Shown here piece by piece: positions 8,847 through 17,301 of a DNA stretch of 64,000 nucleotides; the first letter of the stretch is position 1, and each line of letters opens with the position of its first letter. The notes beneath the pieces are model-generated. The model worked only from the letters and a program-made list of their open reading frames with translations. It searched no databases and was not told where the DNA came from. This DNA is from Zavarzinella formosa DSM 19928 (GTDB lineage Bacteria; Planctomycetota; Planctomycetia; Gemmatales; Gemmataceae): assembly GCF_000255705.1 (NCBI RefSeq), contig NZ_JH636443.1, positions 149,524 through 213,523 of the forward strand, in the 5' to 3' direction. A program made the translations under genes and the position numbers.

Positions 8847-10538
8847 TCACACCAGCTTGACACCCAATTCCGGCACTTGATCGGCTAGCTTCCCGAAAAA
8901 CGGGACTTCCTTCGCCAGTTCTTTACGAACGGCCGCGAGGTTGAACAACCCCCGGCGATGGGCCAAGTCTTGGAACAATTGCCCCTCCTGCCGGGTTTCC
9001 TGCGGGGCATGCGACACCTTGTGCAGCGTCTGGGCGAGGTTCGCATGGTTAAGATACGTCCCCTCCTTTTCGCTGAAAGCGGCGGCCGGAAACACATATT
9101 TGGCCAGTTCGGTCGCCGGGCTGGTGAAGAAATCGGAGACGGCGAGCAACAGGTTTTCGGCCTTCACTTCGGAGAAGACATCGAACGAACCCTTCACCGG
9201 ATAGCCCCCGGCGAGGAAAACCGCCTTGGCGTCCCCCTTCTTGATCGCCTCAATGACTTTCGGAAAAGTAATCACGTCTCCCTGAAGGGTTCGCAAGACT
9301 TCTTCGACTCCGCGACGGTTCGGGCACTTCTCGGCCCGGATGGTGAATCGCACCGGCTGGAGGGCCTTGCCGCGACGGTCTTTCGGGTAGGTGTCATCCT
9401 CGCCGACAAACGGAACCGGCCCGAGGGCCAGTTTCACTTGCTTGGAGGATTCCTTGAGCCATTTGGCCGCGAGGAAGGCTTCTTCCACCGTCAGGAACGG
9501 AGAAAGAACCAACCACACGCTGGCGGCGTTCTTCTTGATGGCGTCTTTGAATTCATCCGAAACGGCCTTCACGGCGTCGGTGTAGGCAATCGGCGCCAGT
9601 TTGCCATCCTTGCGGACGTGGGGCCGGTTCAGGCGCTCGGCGGCGTTGACATAGTGGTAACCATGCCGCCCCTCGTCGCACATGAAGTAGCCTTGCGCCT
9701 GCGGATTCGGCCGGGGTCGCAACCGGAAGATCACATCCTTGTTGCTGTCCGCGCTGATGGAACAACCGGTCGAACACCCGGCGCACACGCTGTCTTCGGT
9801 CTTGAGATACCAAACCCGTTGTTTGTAAAGAAAGTCCTTCGAGCCGAGCGCGCCGACCGGGCAGAGATCGACGACGTTGCCGGCCAGCTTGTTTTCCAGC
9901 GGTTCGCCGGGAAACACGTCGATTTCCGAGTGATGCCCCCGACTGACCACCGACAATTCGGCCTGCCCGGAGACTTCGCGGGTGAAGCGAACGCACCGGG
10001 TACACATGATGCAGCGGTCGGTGAACAGCGTGATTTTCGAGCTGATTTCCGGCTTGTTCGGCGGGGTGTTCTTCTCGTCGATCATCCGCGATTGCGAACG
10101 GCCGTACTGAAAACTGTAATCCTGAAGCTTGCACTCGCCGGCCTTGTCGCACACCGGACAATCCAGCGGGTGATTGATCAAAAGCCCCTCAAGCGTGTCG
10201 GCTTGGGCTTTCTTCGCCCGGTCACCCGGCTTGTAGTTATCGGGATAGCCAAGGACCGGCAGGGAGGTGTCCCGCTTGGCGTAATCCCCGGTGACAATCA
10301 CCGTGCCATCCTTCACCGGAGTCTGGCAACCGGGGAAGACCTTGGGCGTGATGGCGACTTTGCCGTCTTTCAAATCGCCCATTTCGACGAGGCACATCCG
10401 GCAGGAAGCCACCACCGTCAGATCCGGGTGATAGCAGTAATGGGGGATATGGATTCCCCCCTTTTCCGCCGCTTGCACGCAATTGAGCCGTTCGTTGCCG
10501 ATATCCACCGGCTTGTCGTTCACGTAAACCGTGGCCAT
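8847..10538 (-). CDS. nuoG: NADH-quinone oxidoreductase subunit G (short form)
   Basis: Iron-sulfur and molybdopterin-fold subunit of the peripheral arm, 563 residues, shorter than many NuoG (700-900). In order it shows a 2Fe-2S ferredoxin domain (YCYHP, SCRMC, CQTPV), the His/Cys cluster motif NHPLDCPVCDKAGEC, a 4Fe-4S set (CIMCTRC and later DLCPVGAL), and the CAGCSTGCS motif that begins the molybdopterin-type domain. The C-terminal part of that domain looks reduced, as in other short NuoG. It starts at ATG 10538 and is preceded by a lipoprotein gene and a Uma2 gene that separate it from nuoF. Confidence 0.94.
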   Translation of the reverse strand: MATVYVNDKPVDIGNERLNCVQAAEKGGIHIPHYCYHPDLTVVASCRMCLVEMGDLKDGKVAITPKVFPGCQTPVKDGTVIVTGDYAKRDTSLPVLGYPDNYKPGDRAKKAQADTLEGLLINHPLDCPVCDKAGECKLQDYSFQYGRSQSRMIDEKNTPPNKPEISSKITLFTDRCIMCTRCVRFTREVSGQAELSVVSRGHHSEIDVFPGEPLENKLAGNVVDLCPVGALGSKDFLYKQRVWYLKTEDSVCAGCSTGCSISADSNKDVIFRLRPRPNPQAQGYFMCDEGRHGYHYVNAAERLNRPHVRKDGKLAPIAYTDAVKAVSDEFKDAIKKNAASVWLVLSPFLTVEEAFLAAKWLKESSKQVKLALGPVPFVGEDDTYPKDRRGKALQPVRFTIRAEKCPNRRGVEEVLRTLQGDVITFPKVIEAIKKGDAKAVFLAGGYPVKGSFDVFSEVKAENLLLAVSDFFTSPATELAKYVFPAAAFSEKEGTYLNHANLAQTLHKVSHAPQETRQEGQLFQDLAHRRGLFNLAAVRKELAKEVPFFGKLADQVPELGVKLV

Positions 10539-10590
10539 GAGTTCTTCCGAAGGACGGTGAAACCAGATACGAACGCAGGGTGCCTGTCAG

Positions 10591-11070
10591 TTACTTGGGG
10601 AGAGCTTGGAATTGTTGGGGGGTCATCCGTTCGACACCTTGTTGGGTGACGACAAATCCCCCCGTGGTCGGCGCTTCCTTCACATAAGCCCAAACACCTT
10701 CCGGCGTGGGATTGGAAACCAGCACCACCAAGCCATCCTTGACCAGATTGTAGAGTTTCTGGTCTTCTTTGAGGAGATCGAAGGTTGTCCTAGAATCCGG
10801 CACCTGCCCGTTCGCCGAATAGGCGTTGTACATGAACAACTTGAGATTGTTCAATTCGTTGAGCGTGACCGTTCGGTCGGCCGCTCCCCGCACGGCTTGC
10901 GTGGCCCCGAGTACGGTCGGATTGCCACCGCCGGAATATGGTCCCGATGATGATGGCGCCGGGGACGAACTGGAGGGTGTTGTCGCCGCCGATTCGATTT
11001 TGTCCATCGCCTTCTTGCAACCGGCGCTCAATCCGGCGAAGACGCAGACACTCAACGTGATCCACTTCAT
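10591..11070 (-). CDS. Small lipoprotein of unknown function inside the nuo locus
   Basis: A 159-residue protein. The ATG at 11070 was chosen because GGGAG lies about 8 bases upstream and it begins a signal sequence ending in a lipobox (LSAGC, lipid Cys at about residue 18). A Ser/Pro/Gly-rich linker follows, then a compact domain of about 100 residues. I do not recognise a family with a known role. It lies in the same direction as nuoF and nuoG, 52 bases before nuoG and 35 bases after the Uma2-like gene, so it may ride on the nuo transcript. Any link to complex I is inference from position. Confidence 0.8.
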   Translation of the reverse strand: MKWITLSVCVFAGLSAGCKKAMDKIESAATTPSSSSPAPSSSGPYSGGGNPTVLGATQAVRGAADRTVTLNELNNLKLFMYNAYSANGQVPDSRTTFDLLKEDQKLYNLVKDGLVVLVSNPTPEGVWAYVKEAPTTGGFVVTQQGVERMTPQQFQALPK

Positions 11071-11105
11071 GGTCCGGCGCTCCCTGTTGGGCGGCTGTTT
11101 TCCGA

Positions 11106-11960
11106 TCACAACGCTTCCGGGTCGATTCCCTGTTCCCGCAGTTTCTTCAGGAGTTCCTGAAGCTGATTGGTGGCGGCTTCGGCTCTCTGCTTCTCGGACT
11201 CAGCCCGTTCGTCGGCGGCCTGACGGGCCTTTTGCTCGGATTTCATCCGGCGGGTGGCCGCCAATTGGGCTTTTCGTTCCTCAGCCGCCTTCTCATTGGC
11301 CTGCGCGGCGATTTCTTCCGGCAATGGCACGATCTTGCCATCCGGGGTGAAGAACCGGATGTAATAGCCTTCATAAAAGAGTTCGTGGGTCTCGTACACC
11401 ACGCCGACTTCGTAGCCGAAGGCCGGAATCAAATACCGTCCGGCGGCGTTGGGTTCCATCCGGCGATATCGACCGTTCTCCAGATGAAAAACTTCCAATT
11501 CGCCTTCGCTGAACGTGTCGAAAATCACGTAGTATTCGGCCCGCACCCGTTGCTCGTAGATCCAAAACTTGCCTGAGTTCGGCGTGTCGTCGTGTTCGCC
11601 GCCTCCCGGCCCCGACACCAACTCCACCAGAAAGTACGGCGGGGCATAATCGTGCTGCCACATCACATATGAGCGAACGATCTCCCCTTCTTCCATGGCG
11701 GGCACGCCGGGGACATAAAACCAGTCCGGCGCCCGGCAACCGGCCATCGGGGGATTGGTCGGCAGCCAGTAAATGCCGGTGTCCGGGCCGATGAAGGCAT
11801 CCCCGCTCGGATGATGCTCGGCCAGCCATGTCCGCATGGATGCCGAGAGGATGTTCAATTGCGGAGCCTGATAAGGGTTGTTCACGATCTCACCGTCCGT
11901 GTCCGGCAGATCACGGAACGTCAGGGACGCAATCTCAACCGGGTCTGTCTTCACAACCAT
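11106..11960 (-). CDS. Uma2-family (PD-(D/E)XK fold) endonuclease-like protein
   Basis: A 284-residue protein. The N-terminal 190 residues fit the Uma2/DUF820 restriction-endonuclease fold: APDWFYVPGV, then PPYFLVELVSGP, then SGKFWIYEQ and AEYYVIFD, matching the spaced Asp, Glu and Lys of the nuclease core. The C-terminal 80 residues are a charged coiled coil with an ending (LREQGIDPEAL) typical of the family. Uma2 proteins are greatly expanded in some planctomycetes and cyanobacteria and their role is unknown. It sits 25 bases after nuoF and before the lipoprotein gene, in the direction of the nuo genes. Confidence 0.82.
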   Translation of the reverse strand: MVVKTDPVEIASLTFRDLPDTDGEIVNNPYQAPQLNILSASMRTWLAEHHPSGDAFIGPDTGIYWLPTNPPMAGCRAPDWFYVPGVPAMEEGEIVRSYVMWQHDYAPPYFLVELVSGPGGGEHDDTPNSGKFWIYEQRVRAEYYVIFDTFSEGELEVFHLENGRYRRMEPNAAGRYLIPAFGYEVGVVYETHELFYEGYYIRFFTPDGKIVPLPEEIAAQANEKAAEERKAQLAATRRMKSEQKARQAADERAESEKQRAEAATNQLQELLKKLREQGIDPEAL

Positions 11961-11985
11961 CGGCTTGGCCTCCTTTTGGAGACGA

Positions 11986-13347
11986 TCAGTGGGCTCCCAG
12001 CAATTTCAAGGACTTCACGACGCTCTTTCGGCCCGACTGGATGGCATCCTCGAATTCCTTGCGGAACTTGCGGATGGCGGTCTTCACTGGCCAGCCGGCC
12101 CCGTCGGACAAGCCGCAGATGGTGGTACCGGGGATGATGCCGATCCGGTCGGACACGTCCACGAGGATGTCGAGGTCTTCCTTGCGACCCTGTCCGCGTC
12201 GGAGGCGGTCGGTCATCTTCAACATCCAACCGGTGCCTTCGCGGCAGGGGGTGCATTGCCCGCAGCTTTCATGGGCGAAGAACTGGCAGACGTTGTGCAG
12301 CACGTCCACCATGCTGGTTTGCTCGTCGATCACCGTGACGGCCGCCGTGCCCAACCCGAGACAGCCGACGCGGCCGGGGCCGTTGAAATCCAGCGGGATG
12401 TCGTATTCCGTTTGGTCGCTGTCCTTGAGTTTCAGGTTGCAATCGACGAACCCCATGCTAATCCCGCCGGGGTTGACGGCCTTGGCCTTTAAACCCTTCC
12501 AGACGCCGCCGCCGTGCTTTTCGACCAGTTCGCGGATGGTCACGCCCATCGGCAGTTCCACGCATTTCGGCGTGTTGACATGCCCGGCGATGGTGTACAG
12601 TTTCGGCCCATAGCTCCCGGCGTCACGCGGGTTCTTGGGATCGGGCGGGACGCCCATCGATTTGAACCAGTCGTTCCCGCGACGCATGATTTGGGTGACG
12701 CAAGCCATCGTTTCCACGTTGTTCACGATGGTCGGCTTGCGGAAGGCCCCTTCGATGGCCGGGAACGGCGGCTTGATCCGGGGCCATGCCCGTTTGCCTT
12801 CCAGGCTTTCGATCAGGCCGGTTTCCTCGCCGCAGATGTAGGCCCCGGCGCCGCGATGCAGGAAGATATCCAGATCAAACCCGGACCCGAGGATGTTCTT
12901 GCCGAGCAAGCCGGCTTGATACAGTTCGTCGATGGCCGACTGCAAGGTGCGGTAAGCAGTGCCGTATTCGTAGCGGATGTAAAAATACGCGCAGCGGGAC
13001 TTGATCGCGTAACATGCGAGCATGATCCCTTCCAGCACTTGATGGGGGTCTTTCTCCATCAAGATGCGGTTGTTGTAAGTGCAGGGTTCGGATTCATCCG
13101 CGTTGATGCACAGATAAATCGGGCCGGGATGATCCTTCGGCAGAAATGTCCACTTCAACCCGGTGGGGAAGCCCGCGCCGCCGCGACCGCGAAGACCGGA
13201 GTCCTTCACGCGGGTGGTGACTTCCTCGGGTTTCAGCTCGGCCAGCGCCCGCTCGAAGGAGGCATAGCCGCCGTCAATCCGATAACCTTCCAGCCGGGTG
13301 CTGTCGGGCTTGTTGACGCGGGCGAGCAAAATAGGTTCGTATGCCAT
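11986..13347 (-). CDS. nuoF: NADH-quinone oxidoreductase subunit F
   Basis: NADH-oxidising subunit of complex I holding FMN and the N3 4Fe-4S cluster, 453 residues. The nucleotide-binding segment GLRGRGGAGFPTGLKW is near residue 50, ICGEETGLIESLEGKRA follows near 170, and the cluster ligands are ESCGQCTPCREGTGWM with a later Cys in TTICGLSDG. It starts at ATG 13347, 57 bases after nuoE. Length and motifs are typical. Confidence 0.96.
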   Translation of the reverse strand: MAYEPILLARVNKPDSTRLEGYRIDGGYASFERALAELKPEEVTTRVKDSGLRGRGGAGFPTGLKWTFLPKDHPGPIYLCINADESEPCTYNNRILMEKDPHQVLEGIMLACYAIKSRCAYFYIRYEYGTAYRTLQSAIDELYQAGLLGKNILGSGFDLDIFLHRGAGAYICGEETGLIESLEGKRAWPRIKPPFPAIEGAFRKPTIVNNVETMACVTQIMRRGNDWFKSMGVPPDPKNPRDAGSYGPKLYTIAGHVNTPKCVELPMGVTIRELVEKHGGGVWKGLKAKAVNPGGISMGFVDCNLKLKDSDQTEYDIPLDFNGPGRVGCLGLGTAAVTVIDEQTSMVDVLHNVCQFFAHESCGQCTPCREGTGWMLKMTDRLRRGQGRKEDLDILVDVSDRIGIIPGTTICGLSDGAGWPVKTAIRKFRKEFEDAIQSGRKSVVKSLKLLGAH

Positions 13348-13404
13348 GAGTTCTTACCGAAAGGTTGATCGAATCCCGTTGAAGGAATGCCTGGGTTGGC
13401 CCGC

Positions 13405-13887
13405 TCAGGCCGAGCGGAGTTTTTCGATCAACTCGTCCATTTTATCATTGGTGACGTTCATCACATGCTCATCATTGACCAGCACGGCCGGGGCGCCCTC
13501 GCAGGCCCCGATACACTCGGCGAATTCCAGCGTGATCTTCCCGTCCGTCGTGGTTCCGCCGACGGGCACGCCGAGCTTGTGGGAGCAATGCTCCAGCAAG
13601 TCGTCCGCGCCGCGAAGATTGCACGCCAGTGTACGGCATACCCACAACCGGGTTTTCCCGAGTTTGTTATCCGATTCCCGGAAGAACTGGTAAAAGGTCA
13701 TCGTGTCGCGAACTTCGGACGGAGCCAAATCCAGTAGATCCGCAATTTCGCGGATCGCCTCGTTCGGCACGCACCGCAGTTCATCGTGAACGATGTGTAA
13801 CGCCGGCAGCGTCACCGCCTGCTTGTTGGGATAACGCGGAATATAGGCTTGAATCCGGGCTCTGATTTCGTCGCTAAGGAAGGCCAT
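13405..13887 (-). CDS. nuoE: NADH-quinone oxidoreductase subunit E
   Basis: Thioredoxin-fold 2Fe-2S subunit (cluster N1a) that pairs with NuoF; 160 residues. The ligands appear as CRTLAC and ECIGACEGAP, and the N-terminal helix bundle carries the usual ALHIVHDELRCV stretch. It starts at ATG 13887 without a clear ribosome binding site. About 400 bases of remnant and repeat DNA separate it from nuoD, so its translation is probably not coupled to nuoD. Confidence 0.95.
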   Translation of the reverse strand: MAFLSDEIRARIQAYIPRYPNKQAVTLPALHIVHDELRCVPNEAIREIADLLDLAPSEVRDTMTFYQFFRESDNKLGKTRLWVCRTLACNLRGADDLLEHCSHKLGVPVGGTTTDGKITLEFAECIGACEGAPAVLVNDEHVMNVTNDKMDELIEKLRSA

Positions 13888-13923
13888 GTTTCAAATCGTT
13901 GGTAATTGGTCCCTGCGGGATGG

Positions 13924-13951
13924 CCATGAGCCGTGAGCCATGAGCCGTGAG
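13924..13951. repeat. Short tandem repeat, two 14-base units (four heptamers)
   Basis: CCATGAGCCGTGAG occurs twice head to tail, that is four heptamers CC(A/G)TGAG. It lies directly downstream of the broken four-helix-bundle gene. The period of seven, and the shared TGA core, match the GGATGAA arrays elsewhere in the window. Confidence 0.85.
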
Positions 13952-13970
13952 CTAAACCGAAAACAAAAGA

Positions 13971-14160
13971 CTAAGACTTCAAGGTTTGCAGCAATCGAAT
14001 CAACATCCGGCGTGCCTCGCTCATTTGGTTGTGAAATTCCTCCGCCCGCTCGTCGGGGAGATACGCCAAATCCTTCGCCAGAGTGATGAAATAGTCGGCT
14101 TCCATCAATGAACCAAGCGAATGATGCACGAATCTCGCAAAATCCGGATCACGTCCCCTG
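13971..14160 (-). pseudogene. Remnant of an S23-type four-helix-bundle protein (C-terminal half)
   Basis: Reading the minus strand from 14160 to the TAG at 13971-13973 gives about 62 codons. They match the second half of the 23S rRNA intervening-sequence (S23/IVP) family: DPDFARFVHHSLGSLMEAD, then LAKDLAYL, EEFHNQMSEARRML and a closing LLQTLKS. The first half, normally about 60 residues with the conserved helix pair before GRGS-type residues, is absent and there is no usable start codon or ribosome binding site. The break coincides with the 29-bp inverted repeat at 14178-14253. This family is normally an insertion within 23S rRNA genes or a free-standing gene; here it is a fragment inside the nuo operon. 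Confidence 0.75.
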
Positions 14161-14177
14161 TTAGTGTAAAAACCCCA

Positions 14178-14253
14178 AGAGCCCCACTGCGTGAGCGGTG
14201 GGGGTGGCCGTCACACTCTGAAAACACCCCCACCGCTCACGCAGTGGGGCTCT
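14178..14253. repeat. Perfect 29-bp inverted repeat with GNRA-type sub-hairpins
   Basis: Arm 14178-14206 and arm 14225-14253 are exact reverse complements, separated by 18 bases. Each arm is itself a near palindrome, CCACTGC-GTGA-GCGGTGG, which as RNA would fold with a GUGA (GNRA) tetraloop. It therefore could form either one long stem or two short hairpins. It has no coding content and ends about 40 bases from the nuoD stop. This looks like a REP/MITE-like element. Confidence 0.88.
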
Positions 14254-14291
14254 CGAAGATTATTGGCGCTTGTCACTGTTTGGCGCCTGCC

Positions 14292-15524
14292 TCAACGATC
14301 CAATTCCGCCGCGATGATGTTCAAACTTCCCAGCACCGCCGGAACGTCGCCGATTGCATGGCCTTCGATCAGGTGCGGGAACAGTGAAAAATGAATGAAC
14401 GACGGCGGGCGGGTTTTGGCCCGGTAGGCTTTGCCGTCGCCGTCGGAGACGAGGTAGAAGCCGAGTTCGCCGTTGGGAGCTTCGGTCGCGCCGTAGCATT
14501 CGTTGACCGGCGGCTTCCAGCGGCGGTTCCACATGAACAGTTCAAAGTGCTGGATCAGCCCTTCGATGCTGCGGTAAGTGGAGGACTTGTCCGGAACCGT
14601 CAGCTTGTCTTCCACGTCGATGTTGATCGGGCCGGAGGGGATGTTTTCCACCGCCTGGCTGATGATTTTGGCGCTCTCGTTCATCTCCCCCATGCGGACG
14701 AGATAACGGGAGGCGCAGTCGCCGCCGGTGCCGCAAATCACTTGAAAATCAAGGTCTTTGTAAGCCAGATACGGTTCTTCCTTGCGGACATCCCGCACGA
14801 CGCCGGAGGCGCGGGCCACGGGGCCGCTGGCGCTGCGGTTGATGGCCTCTTCCTTCGTCAGCACGCCAACGCCCTTGGTGCGGTCGATGAAGATTTTGTT
14901 CCGGTTCAGCAGCCGGGCGACATCCGTGTGGGCCTTGGGGAATTCGTCCTTGATGAACGTGCGAATCAGGCTCACCCAGCCATCGTCCACGTCGAACATC
15001 AACCCGCCGACGCGGGTGTAGCTGGGGTGGAAACGCTGGCCGGCCATGCGCTCGAAGATGTTGTAAATCTTCTCTCGCATGTTGAAGGCGTACAGGAAGG
15101 CCGTGATGCCGCCGAGGTCGAGGGCGGCGGCCCCGACGCAGAGAAGGTGGTCACTGATTCGGGCCAATTCCGCGATGATTGTGCGGATATATTTGCAGCG
15201 GGGGGTGAGTTCCAGCCCCATCAGCTTTTCAACCGAATGATGCCACGCGATCTCGTTGCAGATCGGCGAGATGTAATTCATCCGGTCGACGATGGTCACA
15301 TACTGGTTGTAGTCGAGGTCTTCGCCCAGTTTCTCGAAGCCGCTGTGCAGGTAGCCGATGTCCGGCACGGCCTTCACGATGGTTTCGCCGTCCAGCGTGA
15401 GGATCAGGCGAAGCGTCGTGTGCGTGGCCGGGTGTTGCGGGCCGAAGTTCAGGGTGTAGAGATACTCGTGGTCCGGCGTCTCGTCGGCGTCAATCGGGTA
15501 TTGGGCGGCGGGTGCTAGCGGCAT
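14292..15524 (-). CDS. nuoD: NADH-quinone oxidoreductase subunit D
   Basis: The 49-kDa-type subunit that forms the quinone pocket with NuoB and NuoH; 410 residues. Marks include the N-terminal FGPQHPATHTTLRL, the quinone-site region DRMNYISPICNEIAW, and GLIQHFELFMW followed by GELGFYLVSDG near the end. The ATG at 15524 lies 50 bases after nuoC. It is a separate gene, not fused to nuoC. Motif content and length are standard. Confidence 0.96.
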   Translation of the reverse strand: MPLAPAAQYPIDADETPDHEYLYTLNFGPQHPATHTTLRLILTLDGETIVKAVPDIGYLHSGFEKLGEDLDYNQYVTIVDRMNYISPICNEIAWHHSVEKLMGLELTPRCKYIRTIIAELARISDHLLCVGAAALDLGGITAFLYAFNMREKIYNIFERMAGQRFHPSYTRVGGLMFDVDDGWVSLIRTFIKDEFPKAHTDVARLLNRNKIFIDRTKGVGVLTKEEAINRSASGPVARASGVVRDVRKEEPYLAYKDLDFQVICGTGGDCASRYLVRMGEMNESAKIISQAVENIPSGPINIDVEDKLTVPDKSSTYRSIEGLIQHFELFMWNRRWKPPVNECYGATEAPNGELGFYLVSDGDGKAYRAKTRPPSFIHFSLFPHLIEGHAIGDVPAVLGSLNIIAAELDR

Positions 15525-15574
15525 CGTTTATCGTCCAATGGGTCACCGGCGGATCGGTCATCCGGAAAATATCA

Positions 15575-16066
15575 TCAACCGTCGGAACGCAGCACGGTCG
15601 GGAAGTTGTGGCGTTCGCCTCGCCCCCGCAACGGGTAGTCTTTTCGCAGGGGGAACGACGTAAACTCTTCCGGCATCAGGATTCGCCGCAGGTCCGGGTG
15701 GCCCTCGAAGACGATTCCGAACATGTCGTAGGTTTCCCGCTCCATCCAGTCGCAGCCCTTCCAGATGGAATAGACGGAGGGAACCGCCGGGTCCGGGTCG
15801 TTGAGCCGGACTTTGATGTAAGCCCGCTCCCCGGATTCCGTGTTCACCAACGAGTAGACCACACCGTAACGGTCGGCGGCCTTCGGGTAATGCAGGTAGT
15901 CGATGCCGGTCACGTCGAGCAGCAAATCGAAGCCCTGCGCCCGCAGGTTCTTCATGACTTCGAGAAAGCGTTCCGTGCGGACATCACAGCGGATGTTGTC
16001 GCGGAACGTCTCGAATTTGCAGGCGTCGCCGAAGGTTTCGGTCAGCTTGGTTTGCCAGGCGGTCAT
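15575..16066 (-). CDS. nuoC: NADH-quinone oxidoreductase subunit C
   Basis: The 30-kDa-type peripheral subunit, 163 residues. It contains DLLLDVTGIDYLHYP and the diagnostic closing block ERETYDMFGIVFEGHPDLRR with PLRKDYPLRGRGE. It starts at ATG 16066, only 4 bases after the nuoB stop at 16071, so translation is coupled. Confidence 0.95.
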   Translation of the reverse strand: MTAWQTKLTETFGDACKFETFRDNIRCDVRTERFLEVMKNLRAQGFDLLLDVTGIDYLHYPKAADRYGVVYSLVNTESGERAYIKVRLNDPDPAVPSVYSIWKGCDWMERETYDMFGIVFEGHPDLRRILMPEEFTSFPLRKDYPLRGRGERHNFPTVLRSDG

Positions 16067-16070
16067 GCCG

Positions 16071-16655
16071 TTAGTCTCGCAACCGGGTGGCCGTGGTAAA
16101 GTCGCCGGGGACCATCATGGTGTCCTCCGGGGCGATCTGCCGGGCCAGATTGGCCGGGCCTTCGTAGGTCTTGCGGTCGGCGAATTCGCGGGCGTCGATG
16201 GTCCCGGTTCGCCGCACTTTTTCTTGAAGGTCGATCACCGCCCGCAAGAGTTGTTCGGGCCGGGGAGGACAGCCGGGGACGTACACATCAACGGGAATGA
16301 ATCGGTCAATCCCTTGCACAACGGCATATGTGTCGAACACGCCGCCGGAGGAGGCACAGGCTCCCATCGAAATGCACCACTTGGGTTCTGGCATTTGCTG
16401 CCAGATGCGCTGCATCACGGGAACCATCTTCATCACCACCCGGCCGGCGACGATCATCAGGTCGCATTGCCGGGGCGAAAACCGCATGGCCTCGGCCCCG
16501 AACCGGGCGATGTCGTACCGGCTGGACGCGGTGGCCATCAGTTCGATGCCGCAGCAGGCCGTGGCAAAGGGCATCGGCCACAGGCTGTTCGCCCGGCCGA
16601 GATTGGCGACCCAATCCAGTTTGGTCACGAGGAAATCGGGAAACTTCGCGGCCAT
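16071..16655 (-). CDS. nuoB: NADH-quinone oxidoreductase subunit B
   Basis: Subunit that carries cluster N2, the last electron carrier before quinone; 194 residues. Cluster ligands are visible as [19 protein letters not shown] and [10 protein letters not shown] chose the ATG at 16655 because GGGGTGG lies about 5 bases upstream; the open frame extends 21 codons further but that stretch overlaps nuoA and is not family-like. It is separated from nuoA by 28 bases. Confidence 0.95.
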   Translation of the reverse strand: MAAKFPDFLVTKLDWVANLGRANSLWPMPFATACCGIELMATASSRYDIARFGAEAMRFSPRQCDLMIVAGRVVMKMVPVMQRIWQQMPEPKWCISMGACASSGGVFDTYAVVQGIDRFIPVDVYVPGCPPRPEQLLRAVIDLQEKVRRTGTIDAREFADRKTYEGPANLARQIAPEDTMMVPGDFTTATRLRD

Positions 16656-16683
16656 CAATCCACCCCCGACCGGAACCGCCCGG

Positions 16684-17136
16684 TCACTTCCACTTGAAGA
16701 CGCCCTTACGCCAGGCATAGATGTAACCGATGCCGAGCGAGATCATGAACACGACAATTTCCCAGAACACGAGCCGGCCGAAAAGTTGCTTCCACTCAGG
16801 GGAGGAACCGTCGGAATAGGCGACCACGGACCACGGATACAAGAACAGCAATTCCACGTCGAACACGAGGAAGAGAATTGCAATCAGGTAGAACTTCACA
16901 TCGAATTGCATCCGGGCGGTGCCGACCGGGTCCATCCCGGACTCATAGGCCATCGCCTTGACGGCGGTGGGCTTGAACGGCTTCAATCCAAGGCGGTAGA
17001 AGAGTTGAGAGCCGATGAGCGAACTCAAGGCGAAGCCAGTCACCACGCCAAGGAAGATGAACACCGGGTAATAGTCGGCCAGGCTAAAGGCCGACTCCAC
17101 TCCGGCGGTGGTCAGCACCGCATCGGCAAGGATCAT
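16684..17136 (-). CDS. nuoA: NADH-quinone oxidoreductase subunit A
   Basis: First gene of the nuo locus; small three-helix membrane subunit with 150 residues. The helix pattern and the segment [21 protein letters not shown], which includes the conserved acidic loop, are diagnostic, followed by [12 protein letters not shown] took the ATG at 17136; GTG codons at 17157 and 17187 are alternatives with better upstream purine runs, so the start is uncertain. It is divergent from the gene at 17302, so the shared promoter region lies between about 17137 and 17301. Confidence 0.93.
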   Translation of the reverse strand: MILADAVLTTAGVESAFSLADYYPVFIFLGVVTGFALSSLIGSQLFYRLGLKPFKPTAVKAMAYESGMDPVGTARMQFDVKFYLIAILFLVFDVELLFLYPWSVVAYSDGSSPEWKQLFGRLVFWEIVVFMISLGIGYIYAWRKGVFKWK

Positions 17137-17301
17137 GGGTTGGGTCCGGAAAAACACGTTCCATCCATCCTTGCAGATGATAGCCACCCTCCCCGATGAG
17201 TCAACCGGCGGGTGGCCTCGACGGGCGAAAGAGTTCGGTGTAAATTCTGCAAATCAACATTTTGGCCGCCCGAAGATTACGTTTCCCAAAGGCTGACGCC
17301 C

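Noticed and set aside
8958-10649. 563-codon plus-strand open frame opposite nuoG
   Set aside because: It mirrors the real minus-strand NuoG, which has all its cluster motifs; the antisense product has no family motif and long antisense frames are common at this GC content.
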